A stretch of 50,209 nt of DNA from Endozoicomonas acroporae (GCF_002864045.1 NZ_PJPV01000020.1:1-50209), one strand, 5' to 3'. Positions 17,225-29,273 are shown, numbered from the stretch's first letter. The notes: generated by a model not told the origin, from the letters alone. Numbers and translations: made by a program.

Positions 17225-17992
17225 TTATATAACGGAGTTACTCCCCTCCTGTTCGAAAGCAAGCGCCAGACCATCCATCACCAGCGCGGGATGATGGTAA
17301 CACTCACCCAGATACGGCTGAATCAAGGTAGCATCGCCTCCGGTGAGATAAACCAGGCAGTCTTTGCCACAAGCCGTTTTATACTGCGACTGTTGTGTAT
17401 TAATCATGGCTACGGCCATGGCCAGAATACCGTTATTAATGCACCCGGCAGTGCTTGTTCCGGGCATTATCGTTGATGCTTCTGCTGCTACCATGGGAAG
17501 TTGTGCTGTCCTGGTATGCAGCATGCTCTTCATCAGGCCGACCCCCGGTACAATATAGCCGCCCAGGTGGTTCCCGCCGTCACTCAACAAGTCAACGGTA
17601 ATGGCAGTACCACAACTCACCACCATTTTATTGCAGGGTGCTTTATTCTCTGCCCTGTCCAGATGATGGGCCGCCAGCATAGCCAACCAGCGATCAACGC
17701 CCAGACCAGGATAGGCAGCCTTAACGCCCCGGCACTGCTCTTTAACCTCGGCCTTTAACAGTGATACATTAAAGTGCTGATTAACCGCAGCACTCAACTG
17801 CGCAAAACGCTCATCACCGGAAACAATGGCCGCCCTGGCCGAATCGACCGGCCCAATTTGATCCAGCAGCTTGGGCAGTTCCTGTTGCCAGTCTTCGCTG
17901 TTGGCAAGAAAGCCATGGGAGATGATGTGGCCGCTATTCAGTAGCCGCCATTTTAATCGGCTATTGCCTGCATCCAGTTCCAGAATTCTCAT
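17225..17992 (-). CDS. coaX: Type III pantothenate kinase
   Basis: 255 residues. It phosphorylates pantothenate in the first step of CoA synthesis. Motifs are L-D7-A-G-N-S-R-L-K, G-L-G-V-D100-R-W-L-A, S-C-G-T-A-I-T-V-D134, G-G-Y-I-V-P-G (144-150) and L-T-G-G-D-A, the ASKHA-fold signature of CoaX. It overlaps birA by 4 bases, so the two are translationally coupled. Confidence 0.95.
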   Translation of the reverse strand: MRILELDAGNSRLKWRLLNSGHIISHGFLANSEDWQQELPKLLDQIGPVDSARAAIVSGDERFAQLSAAVNQHFNVSLLKAEVKEQCRGVKAAYPGLGVDRWLAMLAAHHLDRAENKAPCNKMVVSCGTAITVDLLSDGGNHLGGYIVPGVGLMKSMLHTRTAQLPMVAAEASTIMPGTSTAGCINNGILAMAVAMINTQQSQYKTACGKDCLVYLTGGDATLIQPYLGECYHHPALVMDGLALAFEQEGSNSVI

Positions 17993-18987
17993 GATGACTT
18001 GCTCTTTGTGGGTGTCGCGGCCTTTAATGAAACCTCACCGCCATTGAAAGTCATCATACCTGCACGGGTCTGCAATAACAGTCCACCATGATCATTCACC
18101 CCGGAAGCTACGCCAGACACCGTTTTACCGGAAGCGTCAAGGACAACCTCCTGTCCGGCAAAAGCATCATAGCGCTCCCACTGGTCTTTGAAATGGCTGA
18201 AGCCCTGCTGACTGAAAATATCCAGGGTACGGCACAACTCGTTGATCAACTCACTGGCTACCTGGTTTCGGCTCACTGTGGTACCACACACCCGCTGCAT
18301 ATCCACTGCGGGCTGGCTGATCCTGTTGATCTGTTGCTGGCTCAGGGCAATATTGACGCCAATACCGATGATCACCTCACAGTCTCCAGTGGGGTCTCCG
18401 TGCACTTCCAGCAGGATGCCACTCAGCTTCCGAAAACCATCGGGCGCGTTCCACAGCAGATCATTAGGCCACTTCAGTTTGAGATCACCACCACCGCTGC
18501 GTTCAAGCGCTTTCAGCACAGCCAGACCGATCGCCAGGCTCAACCCTTCCAGGGATGCCATACCAGCACTGTAAAACCAACGTACAGACATACTGATGGT
18601 CGAACCAAAGGGGTTATCCCAGGCTCGGCCCCGCCGACCACGGCCGCTGGTCTGATATTCTGCCAGACACACCCCTTTTATTAACGGACTGGCAACAGGA
18701 ATCTCTCTGACCAGATCATTGGTAGACGCTGTTTTCAAACAGGTGTGGACAACCACCGACTCTCTGGCGGATGGGGCCAGGGCATTGAGAATACGTTCAC
18801 TATCCAGCAACTCAACTCCCGGGTGCAGCCTGTACCCCCGGCCTTTGACTGAATCAATTTGCAGGCCGAGCGTTTCCAGCATTTTCAGCTTTTTCCAGAT
18901 CGCAGCGCGACTGATCCCCAACGCCCTGCCCAGCGCTTCACCGGAGTGGAAACCGCCATCAGCCAGAAGTTCTAATACCTTTTCCAT
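17989..18987 (-). CDS. birA: Biotin-protein ligase / biotin operon repressor
   Basis: 332 residues, the full bifunctional form. A winged-helix DNA-binding domain (1-60, G-I-S-R-A-A-I-W-K-K-L) precedes the ligase domain with G115-R-G-R-R-G-R121 (biotinyl-AMP loop), K-W-P-N-D-L-L-W (172-179), K-L-S-G-I-L-L-E (187-194) and G-I-G-V-N-I. It biotinylates acetyl-CoA carboxylase and represses biotin synthesis. First gene of birA-coaX-SPOR. Confidence 0.97.
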   Translation of the reverse strand: MEKVLELLADGGFHSGEALGRALGISRAAIWKKLKMLETLGLQIDSVKGRGYRLHPGVELLDSERILNALAPSARESVVVHTCLKTASTNDLVREIPVASPLIKGVCLAEYQTSGRGRRGRAWDNPFGSTISMSVRWFYSAGMASLEGLSLAIGLAVLKALERSGGGDLKLKWPNDLLWNAPDGFRKLSGILLEVHGDPTGDCEVIIGIGVNIALSQQQINRISQPAVDMQRVCGTTVSRNQVASELINELCRTLDIFSQQGFSHFKDQWERYDAFAGQEVVLDASGKTVSGVASGVNDHGGLLLQTRAGMMTFNGGEVSLKAATPTKSKSS

Positions 18988-19135
18988 TTATAGGAAATCC
19001 ACATACCTGTCAGGAAACTGAATATTATATCAGGCCAGAGCATTTAGCGGACCCAATGCCTGATAGCTTCTCCCGGGAACTCTGCTCTATACTGCACTTT
19101 CTCCAACAAAAACAGATGGATCAGGGAAACCGCCG

Positions 19136-22077
<2,942 letters not shown>

Positions 22078-22274
22078 TTATCTATTGTTATTGGTATGGC
22101 TTGCCGGTGTCTCAGGCCAGAGAAAAGGAATAGACGGTTTTGGCTAACTTGAGTCATCAAGGTTAGCAAGAAGCTGCTTGATTTAAAGCAAAACGATGCT
22201 TTAGATATTAAAGGCATGGTTGGCCAAAAGCGTTATCAGCCATCTACCAGATAGCAACCCGGTACTCTCTTCTC

Positions 22275-22375
22275 TTGTTCCCTTCGCAGGTATTACCCTG
22301 AGCAGGTTCAACGAATTTGCTGCACATTTATCCGATAAAACGCAGCGATCTCAGCTTTCGCACTCCGACAAGATG
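22275..22375 (-). promoter_or_regulatory. TPP riboswitch (THI element) of thiC
   Basis: On the minus strand the conserved parts occur in order: GGAGTGC ... GCTGAGATCGC ... GTTGAACCTGCTCAGGGTAATACCTGCGAAGGGAA. This is the thiamine pyrophosphate aptamer. It lies in the long thiC leader (about 300 bp) and should shut off thiC when TPP is plentiful. The mode (termination or sequestration) cannot be decided by eye. Confidence 0.93.
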
Positions 22376-22418
22376 GGAAGATTATAAAGGTGCCCTCCCT
22401 GAAAAAGTAGTACCGGAT

Positions 22419-22627
22419 CCAATGGCACTGACTTAAGAGTGAAAGCCTTGTCATACGTGGGCTTTAAGGTGCCCGGCGATTGGAACCACAAAGCACACAA
22501 AGAGCACAAAGGAAAAGAAAAGCTCTTCTTAGTGCTCTTTGTGTGCTTTGTGGTTCCAATTCAAATCTCTAAACCTGTATCAATCCCCATGTTTGCGGGG
22601 CTTTTAAGCTTAAGTCAGTGCCATTGG
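22419..22627. repeat. 209-bp element with 19-bp perfect inverted ends
   Basis: CCAATGGCACTGACTTAAG at 22419-22437 pairs perfectly with its complement at 22609-22627. Inside lies a second, independent palindrome (22482-22557). The outer ends look like IS or MITE termini; no coding frame is present. Confidence 0.7.
22482..22557. repeat. Perfect 26-bp palindrome of the CACAAAG family
   Basis: GGAACCACAAAGCACACAAA... at 22482-22507 and its exact complement at 22532-22557 with a 24-bp loop. Best-preserved member of the family also seen at 9223, 25882 and 32143. Confidence 0.85.
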
Positions 22628-22634
22628 TGCCGGG

Positions 22635-23309
22635 TCAGGAATAATCCCCTTCCAGCTCTTTAAGCAACTTGCCCATATATTCCCTGAGGTATTCAGAATT
22701 CCGCTCTGCCATTCTGCGTCCGGCGGACGTCTGCATGGTGTCAGACAGCTTCAGCAACTTCACCTGAAAATGATCCAGCGCGTATTCACGATCATCAAGG
22801 GCCCGGTGCTCTGCCAATGGGTCTTCGGGGTCGAACATTTTTCGCCGCAGCAGGCCCGATGTATAAAAAACCCGGGCCAGCCCGATAGCTCCCAGAGCCT
22901 CCATCCGATCAGCATCCTGAACAACTTTGGCTTCAATGGTTTCGGGCGCAATGCCGGCAGAATAGCTGTGACTGGCCACCGAATGACAGACGTTATCAAT
23001 CAACTCAGCAGGAAACCCCATATCCTCAAGGCAGGTTCTGGTCTTTATAGCTGCCAGCGAAGAGGCCCTGGATCTCTCAGGATGATCTTTTGGCAACACC
23101 ACAATATCGTGAAAGTAGCAGGCAGCAAGAACCACCAGTGGATTCACAGACACCTGCTCCAGATCCATGATCTGCTGTGCCGTTTTCCAGACCCGCTGAA
23201 AATGGGAAAAGTCATGGGAGTGGTCATCATGGTCGTGGTGCATGGATTGTAGCCAGACGATAATTTTCTGCTCCCAGCTACTCAGGGTGTCGCTGCTGCT
23301 ATTGCTCAT
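22635..23309 (-). CDS. HD-domain phosphohydrolase (YedJ-like)
   Basis: 224 residues. HD-superfamily metal ligands are visible: H32-D-F-S-H36, Y-F-H67-D68-I-V and Q-D-A-D134-R-M-E-A-L-G. The R-V-W-K-T-A after the first motif and the A-L-G-A-I-G-L-A-R block match the YedJ-type uncharacterised hydrolases. A nucleotide or phosphate-ester substrate is likely but unknown. A stand-alone gene. Confidence 0.85.
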   Translation of the reverse strand: MSNSSSDTLSSWEQKIIVWLQSMHHDHDDHSHDFSHFQRVWKTAQQIMDLEQVSVNPLVVLAACYFHDIVVLPKDHPERSRASSLAAIKTRTCLEDMGFPAELIDNVCHSVASHSYSAGIAPETIEAKVVQDADRMEALGAIGLARVFYTSGLLRRKMFDPEDPLAEHRALDDREYALDHFQVKLLKLSDTMQTSAGRRMAERNSEYLREYMGKLLKELEGDYS

Positions 23310-23406
23310 GAGTTCAAAAAAGACTGTAAGTGGAGGGATAAATTTAAATGAATGAGATTATTTAAAGCGATTGTACTGTGGCTGCGGAATATTTTCAGCG
23401 CATGAT

Positions 23407-23907
23407 TTATATCGGTGACTGTATGCGGTAACGGGCAACCGTACAGGTACTCCACCCCTCAAAGCGATCAAGTGTCATCCCCAGTTGTTGCATAACTCCC
23501 TGGGCAAACTCATTAGTGGGGGTTGTATAAGAAATAATCTCTTCCATACCCAGCTGGTTAAACCCGAACTGAGTCACTGCCTCAACAGCTTCCAGCACCA
23601 GCCCCTGTCCGCGGTAAGCGGGTAAAAAGCGCCAGCTCATCTCAATATGTTTGCCATAGGGAGAAAAGCCACAATAGCCAATCAGCTGGTTATTCTCTTT
23701 GAATACCACCGCCCAGCGCGACCACCCCCATTTATCCAGTTCCGCCTGATAGCGCCACAACTCGGTTTCTGCAAGGCTTCCGGGCTCTGTGGCCATGGCA
23801 TCTGAGGCACCGGGAGGCGTTTCGCCCAGTAAGGCGGAGTACGCATCGACATCCTGTAACTGCCAGGTACGAAGTATCAGACGGGGCGTATCAGTAACAA
23901 TCAGCAC
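23407..23907 (-). CDS. GNAT-family N-acetyltransferase (RimJ/RimL-like)
   Basis: 166 residues. It begins T-D-T-P-R-L-I-L-R-T-W, the standard start of the RimJ/RimL group. It continues with I-G-Y-C-G-F-S, then E-M-S-W-R-F-L-P-A-Y-R-G-Q-G-L-V-L-E-A (acetyl-CoA loop R-G-Q-G). The last part has N-E-F-A-Q-G-V-M-Q-Q-L-G-M. The acceptor is unknown. Confidence 0.85.
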   Translation of the reverse strand: MLIVTDTPRLILRTWQLQDVDAYSALLGETPPGASDAMATEPGSLAETELWRYQAELDKWGWSRWAVVFKENNQLIGYCGFSPYGKHIEMSWRFLPAYRGQGLVLEAVEAVTQFGFNQLGMEEIISYTTPTNEFAQGVMQQLGMTLDRFEGWSTCTVARYRIQSPI

Positions 23908-24395
23908 GGTAAAATAGTCTCCAGAAACTTTGCTCCAACAAAATAATTACTCCGCCATTTGGACAGTTAGATGATCTGAAAGTTCTCATTAATCAGCTGA
24001 TCCAATGAATATAACTGACTGATTTATTGATACAAATATCAAGAAAAGCAATTGCCTTGATCAGACCAGAGAACGCCAATAGATCATCAGGCAAAACCTG
24101 AACCCAGACCACCTGATGATCAGGCAAAAGCGAAGAGAGCCTTAAACTGCAACCTTTTACGAGCAGATGTTGATTTCACAGGCTGCGCAAGTTCTTTCCC
24201 TATATTAGTGTGCGCAGATTGTCAAAAGTTCCCTGATTCTATAAACCGGAAACCGATGGCTAATGAGCATATCACTCTTGCCTTGAAAGCGATGTAGAGT
24301 TATACCTGTTTGCAACTGCTGACAGGCAAAGGAATTGCTGGTAACTGGCGATATTAACCAGGGCATGATTTTGAAAGTAAAGTGGAGAATAACGA
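23908..24395. other. Gene-free region with an inverted repeat
   Basis: 488 bp between divergent genes. GATCATCAGG (24082-24091) and CCTGATGATC (24112-24121) form a hairpin or operator-like repeat, and GATCATCAGGCAAAA recurs as GATGATCAGGCAAAA. I see no coding frame and no known RNA. It should contain the promoters of the GNAT gene and of the DUF523 gene. Confidence 0.5.
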
Positions 24396-25424
24396 GTGGC
24401 TATCGTTTCCATACCTGAGCCTGAAAAACAGATCACACTGGGCATCAGCTCCTGCCTTTTGGGCCATAAAGTGCGCTATAACGGTGGGCACAAACGCTCG
24501 TCTTTTTGTGTCAACACGCTGGATAAATTCTTCCACTTTGAGCCGGTCTGTCCTGAGATGGCTATCGGGCTGGGAACCCCCAGAGAGCCTATCCGACTAG
24601 TCGGCCAACTGGCTGAAGCATCACAAACAGTCGGCCAAAGTTCATCGTCTGCGCCCGATAAACAGTTGCAAATCCGGGTAGTCGGCACTGAAAATTCCAG
24701 CCTGGATGTAACGGATGCTCTGACTCATTATGGTCATGATATGTCTGATCAGCTATCACACATTTGCGGCTATATTCTGATGCAGAAGTCCCCCAGCTGC
24801 GGCATGGCAAGGGTCAAGGTGTACCATGAAAATGGCCACCCGCTGGGCGAAAGTGCACCCGGGGCCTATGCCAGGGCGTTTATGGAGAGCAACCCGCTGC
24901 TGCCAATAGAAGAAGAAGGCAGGCTGCACGACCCGATACTCTGTGAGAATTTTTTCACCCGGGTTTACGCCTATGACCGTTGGCAGAAAACCGTGATGGC
25001 AGAGCCATCTTATGCCGCCCTGGTCGACTTTCACTCTACTCACAAGTACATGATCATGGCCCATTATCCCCAGGGGTATGAGTTACTGGGCCAAATCGTG
25101 GCCAAAGGCAGCACAGCGAATCTGCATGAACTGCTGGAGGAGTACCTGCGCAGCTTTATGAGCGCCCTGAAACGACGGGCTAATCGAAAATCTCATACCA
25201 ATGCCATGATGCATATCATTGGATATGTGAAAAAGAGCGTCGATGGCAAAGAGAGAAAGCAACTGCTGACGTTGATTGAAGAGTACCGTCAGGAAATGAT
25301 CCCGCTTATTGCCCCCATGACTATGCTACGGCATTTCATAGACAATCATGGTAGTGTATATATTCAACGACAAACCTACCTGACACCTCACCCGGATCAG
25401 CTGGGCTTGCGCAACCGGATCTGA
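24396..25424 (+). CDS. DUF523 and DUF1722 protein (YbgA-like)
   Basis: 342 residues with a GTG start behind GGAG. The DUF523 domain (about 13-155) has I-S-S-C20-L-L-G-H-K-V-R-Y-N-G-G-H-K-R, V-C52-P-E and K-S-P-S-C135-G, conserved cysteines that may bind a metal or cluster. The DUF1722 domain (about 195-320) has H-S-T-H-K-Y-M-I-M-A-H. The fusion is common in gammaproteobacteria, sometimes next to photolyase genes; the function is not established. The next gene starts 33 bp later on the same strand. Confidence 0.9.
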   Translation: MAIVSIPEPEKQITLGISSCLLGHKVRYNGGHKRSSFCVNTLDKFFHFEPVCPEMAIGLGTPREPIRLVGQLAEASQTVGQSSSSAPDKQLQIRVVGTENSSLDVTDALTHYGHDMSDQLSHICGYILMQKSPSCGMARVKVYHENGHPLGESAPGAYARAFMESNPLLPIEEEGRLHDPILCENFFTRVYAYDRWQKTVMAEPSYAALVDFHSTHKYMIMAHYPQGYELLGQIVAKGSTANLHELLEEYLRSFMSALKRRANRKSHTNAMMHIIGYVKKSVDGKERKQLLTLIEEYRQEMIPLIAPMTMLRHFIDNHGSVYIQRQTYLTPHPDQLGLRNRI

Positions 25425-25457
25425 TGATCAGTGCCAATAAAAGAAAAAGGAAAAAAG

Positions 25458-25871
25458 ATGTCCATCTGGAAAAGGCCTTACAGTACTGAAACCGCAGCAT
25501 TCAAGGAAAACATGTGTGACCATTTGGGTATTGAGATTACCGAAGTAGGAGACGACTTTCTCCGGGGCACCATGCCAGTTGACCGCAGAACCATTCAGCC
25601 CATGGGACTGCTGCATGGTGGTGCCTCGGTGGTTCTTGCTGAAACACTGGGCAGCATTGCCGCCAACCTGTGCTGTGAAGACGGAGCCTACTGTGTTGGT
25701 CTGGAAATCAACGCCAATCATCTTCGCTCAGCCACGTCCGGAAAAGTGACCGGCACAACCCGCCCCATTCATATCGGCCGCAGTACCCAGGTGTGGGAAA
25801 TCAAGATTGAGGATGACCAGGGCAGGCCCACGTGTATATCCCGTATTACCATGGCAACCAAGAAAATATAA
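25458..25871 (+). CDS. Hotdog-fold acyl-CoA thioesterase (YdiI/MenI/EntH-like)
   Basis: 137 residues from the ATG at 25458, preferred over the GTG at 25431 because of GGA about 7 nt before it. It has I-Q-P-M-G-L-L-H53-G-G-A-S and L-A-E62-T-L-G-S, with E62 the likely catalytic residue, and S-R-I-T-M-A near the end. Relatives cleave 1,4-dihydroxynaphthoyl-CoA or proofread misloaded carrier proteins. The substrate cannot be told from sequence. It may be co-transcribed with the DUF523 gene. Confidence 0.88.
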   Translation: MSIWKRPYSTETAAFKENMCDHLGIEITEVGDDFLRGTMPVDRRTIQPMGLLHGGASVVLAETLGSIAANLCCEDGAYCVGLEINANHLRSATSGKVTGTTRPIHIGRSTQVWEIKIEDDQGRPTCISRITMATKKI

Positions 25872-25881
25872 TCAATAAGAA

Positions 25882-25974
25882 GGAACCACAAAGGCACAGA
25901 GACACAAAGATTTTCTGGGAGCTGCGCATGGTCAACAAAAGACTTCTTTGTGCCATTGTGTCTCTGTGGTGCAA
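25882..25974. repeat. Imperfect CACAAAG-family palindrome between convergent genes
   Basis: The arms GGAACCACAAAGGCACAGAG... and ...TTGTGTCTCTGTGGTGCAAA form a long hairpin exactly between the 3' ends of the thioesterase and transaldolase genes. It may serve as a two-way terminator or mRNA end. Confidence 0.7.
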
Positions 25975-25977
25975 AAT

Positions 25978-26955
25978 TCATTTGGCTTTTGCATCATCCT
26001 CACGAAGTGCATCAAGCAATTGCTTTTCCAGCTTAATCTGATCTTCAGCAAACTTTCTGATGCCCTCAGCCAGCTTTTCCGTTGCCATGGCATCGTCGTT
26101 CATCGCCCAGCGAAATGCAGCCTCATCCAGAACCACTTTTTCATCACTACACACTGGTGAGTCGGCAAACAACTTTTGTTCAAGCAGTTGCTCGGATGAT
26201 TCCAGCTGATCGAGAAGGTCCGGACCAATCGTCAGGCAATCACAACCGGCTAACTCAGTAATCTCACCGGTATTTCGGAAGCTGGCTCCCATCACCACGG
26301 TATTGTAGCCATATTGTTTGAAGTAGTTGTAGATACGGGTGACCGACTGAACGCCTGGGTCTTGTGAAGCAGTAAAATCCCGGCCTTCTGCTTTTTTGTA
26401 CCAGTCGAGAATCCGGCCAACAAACGGGGAGATCAAATAAGCACCGGCTTCGGCACAGGCTTGAGCCTGGGCAAAACTGAACAGCAAGGTCAGATTACAA
26501 CGAACACCTTCTTTTTCCAGAACCTCCGCCGCTTTGATACCTTCCCAGGTAGACGCTATTTTGATCAGCACCCGCTCACTATCAGCGCCCTGCTCTTTAT
26601 AGAGATCAATCAGCTGTCTGGCCTTTTGGATCGTCGCGTCAGTATTAAATGACAGTCGTGCATCCACTTCCGTTGACACAAAGCCCGGCACTACCTGCTG
26701 AATCTCTTTGCCAATACCGACCGTCAACCAGTCACAGGCATAACGGGCACTGACCGCTTTCTCTGTAGAATGATTGCGCCCAAAGGCAATGGCTTCATCA
26801 ACCAGCTTTTTATACGCCGGCAGCTGCGCGGCTTTTAAAATCAGTGAAGGATTGGTCGTCGCATCAACCGGCTGGTAGCGACGGATGGCTTCGATATCAC
26901 CGGTATCGGCCACAACCTTGGTCATTTTTTTTAATTGGTCGAGCTGATTTTGCAT
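25978..26955 (-). CDS. tal: Transaldolase
   Basis: 325 residues from the ATG at 26955 (AAGG before it). The longer start at 26976 adds seven residues not seen in the family. Pentose-phosphate pathway enzyme moving a three-carbon unit between sedoheptulose-7-P and glyceraldehyde-3-P. V-V-A-D17-[14 protein letters not shown]96 and the Schiff-base lysine K132 in L-I-K132-I-A-S-T-W-E-G match E. coli TalB-type enzymes. Next to a ribokinase-like gene, so both handle pentose phosphates. Confidence 0.95.
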   Translation of the reverse strand: MQNQLDQLKKMTKVVADTGDIEAIRRYQPVDATTNPSLILKAAQLPAYKKLVDEAIAFGRNHSTEKAVSARYACDWLTVGIGKEIQQVVPGFVSTEVDARLSFNTDATIQKARQLIDLYKEQGADSERVLIKIASTWEGIKAAEVLEKEGVRCNLTLLFSFAQAQACAEAGAYLISPFVGRILDWYKKAEGRDFTASQDPGVQSVTRIYNYFKQYGYNTVVMGASFRNTGEITELAGCDCLTIGPDLLDQLESSEQLLEQKLFADSPVCSDEKVVLDEAAFRWAMNDDAMATEKLAEGIRKFAEDQIKLEKQLLDALREDDAKAK

Positions 26956-27090
26956 ACTGTACCTTCTTCCAGCCAAGCAAACAGCTGGGTATGGAGCCTG
27001 ATAAGCGCTTTAAAAGTTTACCACCAATGTTTTCGTCTTTAATCAACGAGGGTATCCGTATTCACCTGTTATATCAAAGAAATACCAGCA

Positions 27091-28062
27091 TCATGAGGTA
27101 TCCGGGGTTGCCGCAGCATCGGCAATTTCCTGATCGCACTGAATAAATTCCTCAACCTGAAAACGATAGGGAATAGACGACTGAGAACCAGCACTCATGA
27201 CCGAAAGGCCGGCACTGGCATTGGCAAAGAAGGCTGCTTCCTCAAGCGATTTTCCTTCCGCCAGGGCCACCAGCAGTGCACCGTTAAATGTATCGTCAGC
27301 CGCCGTTGTATCAACTGCCTTAACCGGAAACCCGGGAACCATCAGCCCTTCAGGATGGCCGGAAGTCATTGATGATGCATAGGCCCCATACTGACCCATG
27401 GTGATCACCACGTCAGTAATACCTTTCTCATGCAATAGAGTAGCAGCCTGAGTTGCCGACGTTTCATCCAGTACTTTAATACCGGTAAGAATGCCTGCCT
27501 CCGTCTGATCAGGAGTAATCAAATCCACAGTCAGTAAGTTATCCCCAGAACACGGTTTGACAGATGCGGGGCTCAAGACAACTTTAGTATGGCTTCCCCT
27601 GGCAATATGAGCAGCCTGTCGCATGACAGATTCAGGAATCCCCTGCTGCAAGAGCAGATAATCTGCACCAGCGATCAAACTATGTTTCTGCTCAATATAC
27701 TCTTCACTCAGGCAGCCATTAGCGCCAGCAGAGATGCCAACCATATTTTCACCTTTGGCATTCACGAACATCAGGGCCACCCCTGTTTGGACATCCACTA
27801 TTTCAGTAATTGCAGATGTATCAATACCTTCATCACTCAGTTGCTGTACTATTTCCCGCCCCGGATCATCCTGCCCGATCGCTGCCATCATAAGTGTATT
27901 GCCGCCAAGGCGGGCACAGGCTACTGCCTGATTAGCACCTTTGCCCCCTGCCATAATGTCGTAAGATGAAGCGGTAATGGTCTGGCCTGGTTTGGGAAAA
28001 CAATCAACCCTCAGAACATGGTCAACATTAATACTGCCTAGCACGAGAATCTGCTTACTCAT
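27091..28062 (-). CDS. rbsK: Ribokinase-like PfkB sugar kinase, altered anion-hole motif
   Basis: 323 residues with a ribokinase layout: G-S-I-N-V-D14, G-G-K-G-A-N-Q-A (39-46) and the C-terminal signature D251-T-T-A-A-D256-D257-T-F-N-G-A. The usual text is D-T-T-A-A-G-D, so the anion-hole Gly is Asp here; the catalytic D257 is kept. The T-P-N-E-T-E motif is T-P-D-Q-T-E. It may be a functional variant, have another substrate, or be weakly active. It lies upstream of tal on the same strand, 135 bp apart. Confidence 0.75.
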   Translation of the reverse strand: MSKQILVLGSINVDHVLRVDCFPKPGQTITASSYDIMAGGKGANQAVACARLGGNTLMMAAIGQDDPGREIVQQLSDEGIDTSAITEIVDVQTGVALMFVNAKGENMVGISAGANGCLSEEYIEQKHSLIAGADYLLLQQGIPESVMRQAAHIARGSHTKVVLSPASVKPCSGDNLLTVDLITPDQTEAGILTGIKVLDETSATQAATLLHEKGITDVVITMGQYGAYASSMTSGHPEGLMVPGFPVKAVDTTAADDTFNGALLVALAEGKSLEEAAFFANASAGLSVMSAGSQSSIPYRFQVEEFIQCDQEIADAAATPDTS

Positions 28063-28180
28063 ATCACCACCAGTGAAAATCAGGCTGACAACTTAATCAA
28101 GTGTAATGCAAATGTTGTTTTGGGTTGGGGGTTTTGTTGGGTTCGAGTTGGCAGTTGGTAGTTGGTTTTAGGATAGGTTT

Positions 28181-28773
28181 TCAGGGGTGTGTTTCTCTTC
28201 TTTTTAATGTTCTCAGGTATAGCGTTACGGTGATGGCTATGGTCAGTAGCAGGTATTTGAGCCATGGCAGTGTGAGTAGCCAAATGGAGAGGCTTATGGT
28301 TAGCCAGAGGAAAATAACTGAGCGGATATATACTCTGGTGGAAATGCTGCGTTGCTTAAGATATTGGCGTAGTGGGGGGCCTAGGAGGCTGACCGAGAAT
28401 AGCGCCCGTAGCGAGGATGGCAGAAAATTGAGGATAAAAATTCGGTTTTGTGAGGTGAATAGCGGGGCTATTTGCCGAACAAAAGCGGATTTTTAGACCA
28501 ATTTGCTGCCACCGCAGTAGGGCAGTCTATTCTCGGTCAGCCTCCTAGTGTTGGGTGGTTCAAGAGTCGGGCGTGAATGGTTGGAGATGACCGCAAGCTG
28601 AAAAAAGCGGCTAATAATAGAAAGGGTGTGGTGGGTAGTAGTGGCAGGAAAATGCCGATACAACCCAGTACAACACAGAGCAGGGCGCAGGCTTTAAAGA
28701 CGCACCGGAGTACCGGGTTGTGGATTAGAATACCGGAGGATTGGGGGGACGAGGTTTTATCTCTTGAGTTCAT
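28181..28773 (-). pseudogene. ybaN: ybaN (DUF454) split by a small mobile element
   Basis: The first part (to about 28545) encodes the YbaN start: L-G-C-I-G-I-F-L-P-L-L-P-T-T-P-F-L-L-L-A-A-F, then L-L-N-H-P-T-L-G and an early stop inside the element. The rest lies at 28181-28380 and reads P-P-L-R-Q-Y-L-K-Q-R ... L-W-L-T-I-S-L-S-I-W-L and ends R-R-E-T-H-P-stop. Removing the 160-bp element with one CTAG gives H-P-T-L-G-P-P-L-R-Q in one 142-residue frame. YbaN is a small inner-membrane protein of unknown role. Confidence 0.88.
28385..28544. mobile_element. 160-bp MITE-like element in ybaN
   Basis: Perfect 18-bp ends, GAGGCTGACCGAGAATAG (28385-28402) and its complement (28527-28544), continuing as an imperfect repeat inward. 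Flanked by CTAG on both sides (28381-28384, 28545-28548), compatible with the YTAR target of IS5-type elements. Its ends differ from those of the other 160-bp MITE. No coding frame. Confidence 0.88.
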
Positions 28774-28804
28774 GGTTATCGAAAGTGGATTCTGCGGTTA
28801 TGCT

Positions 28805-29194
28805 TTACTCAAAAAATGCCTCTTGAATCTGGGTAACGTAGGTCAATTCAGCCAGTTTTTTCAGGGTCACCAGATAATTTGGCTGATTAGTATCACCCAC
28901 CACCAGATACTGCTCCTCATCACACTGCAAACGTCCGGGGGATTCTTTGTAGACAATTGCGGTCGGGTCGATGTACATCACCTGCCGTGCGGTATTCACA
29001 TGGGCAGGAATACAGAACTCATAGCTCAGGGATCGCTTGCCATCCGCTGGGCCATAAAGGCCATCGGCATCCAGGCGGGTCAAATCAAATGCTACCTTTT
29101 GCTGCACTTTGTCTTTCAGCAGGCCATCCAGATGGCTGCAGGCCGATAGTAAAAGCGCACTCAGCACAATGGCAAATAACCTTGATATGTTCAT
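28805..29194 (-). CDS. Small lipoprotein of unknown function
   Basis: 129 residues. The signal peptide M-N-I-S-R-L-F-A-I-V-L-S-A-L-L-L-S-A-C19 has a clear lipobox, so it should be lipid-anchored after cleavage before C19. S20 at +2 favours the outer membrane. The mature part has three more Cys or Cys-adjacent positions (F-C-I-P, L-Q-C-D). Family not recognised. Confidence 0.75.
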   Translation of the reverse strand: MNISRLFAIVLSALLLSACSHLDGLLKDKVQQKVAFDLTRLDADGLYGPADGKRSLSYEFCIPAHVNTARQVMYIDPTAIVYKESPGRLQCDEEQYLVVGDTNQPNYLVTLKKLAELTYVTQIQEAFFE

Positions 29195-29248
29195 GGGATT
29201 TCCAGTCGAGCGATGGTGCCTGTCATTATTGCTTTTATTATTAAGAAT

Positions 29249-29268
29249 GGCTTTCCCAAAGGAAAGCC
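29249..29268 (-). terminator. Possible terminator downstream of trpS
   Basis: GGCTTTCC-tttg-GGAAAGCC hairpin followed on the minus strand by ATTCTTAATAAT. The T run is weak, so this is tentative. Confidence 0.4.
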
Positions 29269-29273
29269 AAACG

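Noticed and set aside
18088..18684. 198-codon plus-strand ORF
   Set aside because: Lies wholly within birA, whose motifs are unmistakable.
24082..24121. Inverted repeat as a gene terminator
   Set aside because: It lies between divergent genes, away from any 3' end, and has no T run; an operator role is possible but unsupported.
28125..28496. 123-codon plus-strand ORF
   Set aside because: Runs antisense through ybaN and the inserted element; no recognisable protein.
28577..29149. 190-codon plus-strand ORF
   Set aside because: Antisense to ybaN and the lipoprotein gene, both of which have clear family features.
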